A stretch of DNA of 64,000 nucleotides from NCBI RefSeq assembly GCF_003947415.1, contig NZ_QHKL01000002.1:558001-622000 (forward strand). Reading direction: 5' to 3'. The translations under genes were made by a program, and so were the position numbers. The notes beneath the pieces were generated by a model. The model was not told where the DNA came from. It saw only the letters and a list, made by a program, of their open reading frames with translations, and did no database searches. Numbering within the stretch: the stretch's first letter is position 1; every line of letters starts with the position of its first letter. This document shows, piece after piece, positions 62,870-64,000 of the stretch. Origin of the DNA: Amycolatopsis sp. WAC 01376. Its GTDB lineage: Bacteria > Actinomycetota > Actinomycetes > Mycobacteriales > Pseudonocardiaceae.

Positions 62870-63898
62870 ATGTTGCAGAACGTCGAACCCGCGACCGCGT
62901 CGAGGGCCGGCCCGGAGCCGCGGGGGATCGAGACGGAATTCGCGATCCACGCCGAGGGGCTGGTGAAACGGTTCGGCGAGACGACCGCGCTCGACGGGGT
63001 CGACTTGACCGTCCGCACGGGTACCGTGCTCGGGGTCCTCGGCCCGAACGGCGCCGGTAAGACCACCACGGTCCGGATCCTGTCCACACTGGTGACACCG
63101 GACGAGGGCCACGCCACCGTGGCCGGCTACGACATCGAAAAAGACGCCCACCAGGTGCGGCAGCTGATCGGACTGACCGGGCAGTACGCCTCGGTCGACG
63201 AAAGCCTGACCGGCGTGGAGAACCTGCTGCTGATCGGGCGGCTGCTCGGCTTTTCGCGGCGGGCGGCCAAGGCCCGCGCGCATGAGCTCCTGGAGCGGTT
63301 CTCCCTCACCGAGGCGGGCGGACGGGCAGCCAAGGGCTACTCGGGCGGTATGCGCCGCCGGCTCGATCTGGCCGCCAGCCTGGTCGGCGACGCGCGCCTG
63401 CTGTTCCTGGACGAACCCACCACCGGCCTCGACCCGCGCAGCAGGCTCGAGCTGTGGGACGTCGTGCGCGGCCTGGTCGCCGACGGCGTCACGGTGCTGC
63501 TGACCACGCAGTACCTCGAAGAGGCCGACGACCTCGTCGACGAGATCGTGGTCGTCGACCACGGCAAGGTGATCGCCAAGGGCACCCCGGACGAGCTCAA
63601 GGCCAGCACCGGCGCCCAGCGCCTCACGGTGCGCGGCGCCCAGCCCGCCGACCTCGAGAAGGTCGTGCGGCTGATCGGCGAGATCGCCGGCGTGACGCCG
63701 GACATCTCGGGCCAGGTCGTCAGCGTCCCGGTCACCGACCCGGCGGCGTTGCCCGGCGCGGTCCGGCGGCTGGAGGAGGCGGGCATCGTCATCGGCGAGC
63801 TGTCCCTGCGCAGCTCCAGCCTGGACGAGGTGTTCCTGAGCCTGACCGGGCGTCCGGCCGAGGAGACCACCGAAGAGACCGAGGAGGAGGTCCGATGA
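62870..63898 (+). CDS. DrrA-type drug-export ABC ATPase
   Basis: A 342-residue DrrA family ATPase. Walker A is GPNGAGKTTT (about 59-68), the signature is YSGGMRRRLDLA, Walker B is LLFLDEPTTGLDP, and the H-loop region reads LLTTQYLEEAD with Gln in place of His at the switch, as in other DrrA proteins. The C-terminal regulatory part is acidic (EETTEETEEEVR). ATG 62870 has AGGAAGG. It overlaps the permease gene start and powers antibiotic-type export. Confidence 0.9.
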   Translation: MLQNVEPATASRAGPEPRGIETEFAIHAEGLVKRFGETTALDGVDLTVRTGTVLGVLGPNGAGKTTTVRILSTLVTPDEGHATVAGYDIEKDAHQVRQLIGLTGQYASVDESLTGVENLLLIGRLLGFSRRAAKARAHELLERFSLTEAGGRAAKGYSGGMRRRLDLAASLVGDARLLFLDEPTTGLDPRSRLELWDVVRGLVADGVTVLLTTQYLEEADDLVDEIVVVDHGKVIAKGTPDELKASTGAQRLTVRGAQPADLEKVVRLIGEIAGVTPDISGQVVSVPVTDPAALPGAVRRLEEAGIVIGELSLRSSSLDEVFLSLTGRPAEETTEETEEEVR

Positions 63899-64000
63899 CC
63901 GCCGCGACCACGACGCTGCCGACGAGGCAGTTGTCGGCCAGGGTCGGGTTCTTCCAGGGCATCTCGCAGATGTTCACCCTCGCCTGGCGAAGCACGGTTT
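63895..64000 (+). CDS. DrrB-type ABC permease, N-terminal part (runs off window)
   Basis: ATG 63895 overlaps the DrrA stop (ATGA). The visible 35 residues read MTAATTTLPTRQLSARVGFF and then QMFTLAWRST, the usual cytoplasmic N-terminus before the first helix of a DrrB/ABC-2 permease. The remainder is beyond the right edge. Confidence 0.75.
   Translation, partial: MTAATTTLPTRQLSARVGFFQGISQMFTLAWRSTV

Overview
The window is high-GC actinobacterial DNA, about 70% G+C, with GTG and TTG starts and many ATGA or GTGA start/stop overlaps. Intergenic regions carry strong hairpins of a few recurring families. A StrR-type regulator sits beside a nonribosomal peptide operon. Together these point to a member of the Pseudonocardiales, probably Amycolatopsis; this is inference, as no rRNA gene is present. 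No rRNA, tRNA, CRISPR array, insertion sequence or replication origin was recognised.

1-11.3 kb is catabolic and housekeeping. It holds the end of hydantoinase/oxoprolinase A, subunit B, an SDR and a GntR regulator in one coupled operon. A class III aminotransferase, a GNAT enzyme, a divergent IclR/SDR pair, two bacterial-PH membrane proteins and a PAC2 protein follow. 11.3-17.8 kb has an NAD(P)-binding reductase, a TylF-like methyltransferase, a YCII protein, a MarR regulator facing a flavin/F420-like plus hemerythrin protein, a secreted DUF11 protein, and an ECF sigma/YCII pair.

17.9-25.8 kb (minus strand) is a six-gene run: FAD oxidoreductase, Gfo/Idh oxidoreductase, an unrecognised protein with a hexapeptide-like tail, a UDP-glucose-dehydrogenase-like enzyme, a DHA2 exporter and a 2OG-Fe(II) oxygenase. 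It looks like a small uncharacterised biosynthetic operon. A membrane-anchored HTH protein with a ricin-like exterior diverges from it. 27.9-33.8 kb (plus strand) is a coupled six-gene operon: methyltransferase, FecCD permease, ABC ATPase, binding lipoprotein, SbnA-like PLP enzyme and ATP-grasp ligase. It resembles a minimal metallophore synthesis and uptake unit.

33.8-42.5 kb is accessory: paralogous lipoproteins, a TetR/SDR pair with twin operators, a broken RidA gene, a three-gene type VII secretion-like set with a YbaB protein, a kinase, a secreted SRPBCC protein, and SMI1/KNR4 and TIGR03086 proteins.

42.5-55.3 kb is the main find, a minus-strand NRPS operon. In order of transcription it encodes a free carrier protein, a luciferase-like flavin monooxygenase, a P450, a stand-alone adenylation protein, an NRPS of order C / C-terminal half-C / A / T / reductase, and an E1 alpha/beta pair with no E2 or E3. 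Upstream lies a StrR-family regulator whose second codon is TTA and whose coding region contains a StrR-type operator. Two valine-like adenylation domains and a terminal reductase suggest an oxidised dipeptide aldehyde, or a pyrazinone or acyloin derived from it.

56-64 kb holds an orphan NarL-type response regulator, a small protein, a UvrA paralogue, a DHFR-like reductase, a P450 and MFS pair, and DrrA/DrrB-type ABC exporter genes that run off the right edge.
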